From contig VTFK01000330.1 of assembly GCA_009617715.1 (NCBI GenBank), positions 124,001 through 188,000 on the forward strand: 64,000 nucleotides of DNA. Direction: 5' to 3'. The translations under genes and the position numbers were made by a program. Each line of letters opens with the position of its first letter. Position 1 is the first letter of the stretch. The notes beneath the pieces are model-generated. The model was not told the origin of the DNA, searched no databases, and saw nothing but the letters and a program-made list of their open reading frames with translations. The stretch comes from Plectrocnemia conspersa. Lineage: Eukaryota > Arthropoda > Insecta > Trichoptera > Polycentropodidae. Below, one piece after another: positions 63,586-64,000 of the stretch.

Positions 63586-63845
63586 CTCTAGACTAGGGGT
63601 GGCCAACACAAATGATCTTCCGGGCCACTTTGAAAATGCATCATAACTCCGCGGGCCACATATAAAATTATATATCCCCATATTAGATTTAGATACACTA
63701 TAGACATTTTTTGGAATAAAAAATTGTCTATAGTGTATTGGCCAAATATAAAATAAATATATTTTGTAAAATTGTGATGAATCTCGCGGGCTGAAAAAAT
63801 GTTCAAGGCGGGCCGGGCTGTGGGTTGGCCACCCCTGCTCTAGAC
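63586..63845. mobile_element. Short non-autonomous hAT element with perfect 8-bp target duplication
   Basis: The element spans 63594-63837 (244 bp). The left end TAGGGGTGGCCAAC and the right end GTTGGCCACCCCTG are inverted repeats with one mismatch at the outermost base, typical hAT termini. CTCTAGAC directly flanks both sides (63586-63593 and 63838-63845), an exact 8-bp target duplication. Inside, ACACTATAGACA and its complement (about 63690 and 63725) form a further stem, and CGGGCCAC and GCGGGCC motifs occur near both ends. No transposase is encoded; it would depend on an autonomous hAT. The minus frame across it is not a gene. Confidence 0.92.
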
Positions 63846-64000
63846 TATTAATTTAAATTAATTTAATACTTCCTAGATAAAAAAAATATTAAAATTTAGA
63901 CGACGTGAAAAATAGATTATCTAAATATTTTGCACAAAAACCTCTAACATTTGCTACTAATGAAATTTAAAAAAATAACCTAGAGGTAGAAAAATATAAT
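63846..64000. other. AT-rich window end
   Basis: Nothing recognised. Confidence 0.4.

Overview
The window is AT-rich, gene-poor eukaryotic DNA that looks like insect, probably lepidopteran (an inference from the base composition, the transposon mix and the receptor type; not proven). There are no operons, ribosome binding sites or long ORFs. The only convincing protein-coding exon is on the + strand at 33668-33947. It follows a splice acceptor, carries a start codon and six N-glycosylation sequons, and ends at a splice donor just after transmembrane helix 1 of a class A biogenic-amine GPCR, most like an insect 5-HT1 serotonin receptor. No next exon is seen, so the downstream intron would run more than 30 kb, past the window end. 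The first 33 kb would be 5' flank or a 5'UTR intron.

The most interesting non-protein feature is on the + strand at about 59.83-60.15 kb. A compact, GC-elevated, highly structured segment carries, in the right order, sequences like the conserved regions CR-I, CR-IV and CR-V of RNase P RNA, with stable hairpins between them. No Pol III promoter fits it. It lies in the same orientation inside the presumed receptor intron, which matches the reported arthropod habit of embedding this ribozyme gene in Pol II-transcribed genes.

Most of the rest is ancient repeats and transposon debris: an internally deleted BED-finger hAT transposase (35.4-36.1 kb), a short hAT element with a perfect 8-bp target duplication (63.6-63.8 kb), a mariner remnant (63.1-63.5 kb), two non-LTR reverse transcriptase remnants (21.9-22.5 and 39.1-39.4 kb), a DUF4817-like remnant (52.9 kb), tRNA-derived SINE heads (34.7 and 43.4-43.6 kb), an unrecognised 928-bp element with 26-bp inverted termini (47.8-48.7 kb), a 152-bp self-palindromic element with flanking 7-bp direct repeats (4.6-4.75 kb), a 1.3-1.4 kb dispersed repeat present twice (0.4-1.8 and 26.8-28.1 kb), several long hairpins and a 125-bp AT microsatellite.

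Between these are AT deserts alternating with 150-800 bp islands of higher GC and higher complexity (for example 9.0-9.56, 13.55-14.03, 17.5-18.6, 25.5-26.3, 42.8-43.1, 50.2-50.6, 55.4-55.65 and 58.8-59.2 kb). They have no credible coding capacity and are reasonable candidates for conserved noncoding or regulatory DNA of a neural receptor locus.
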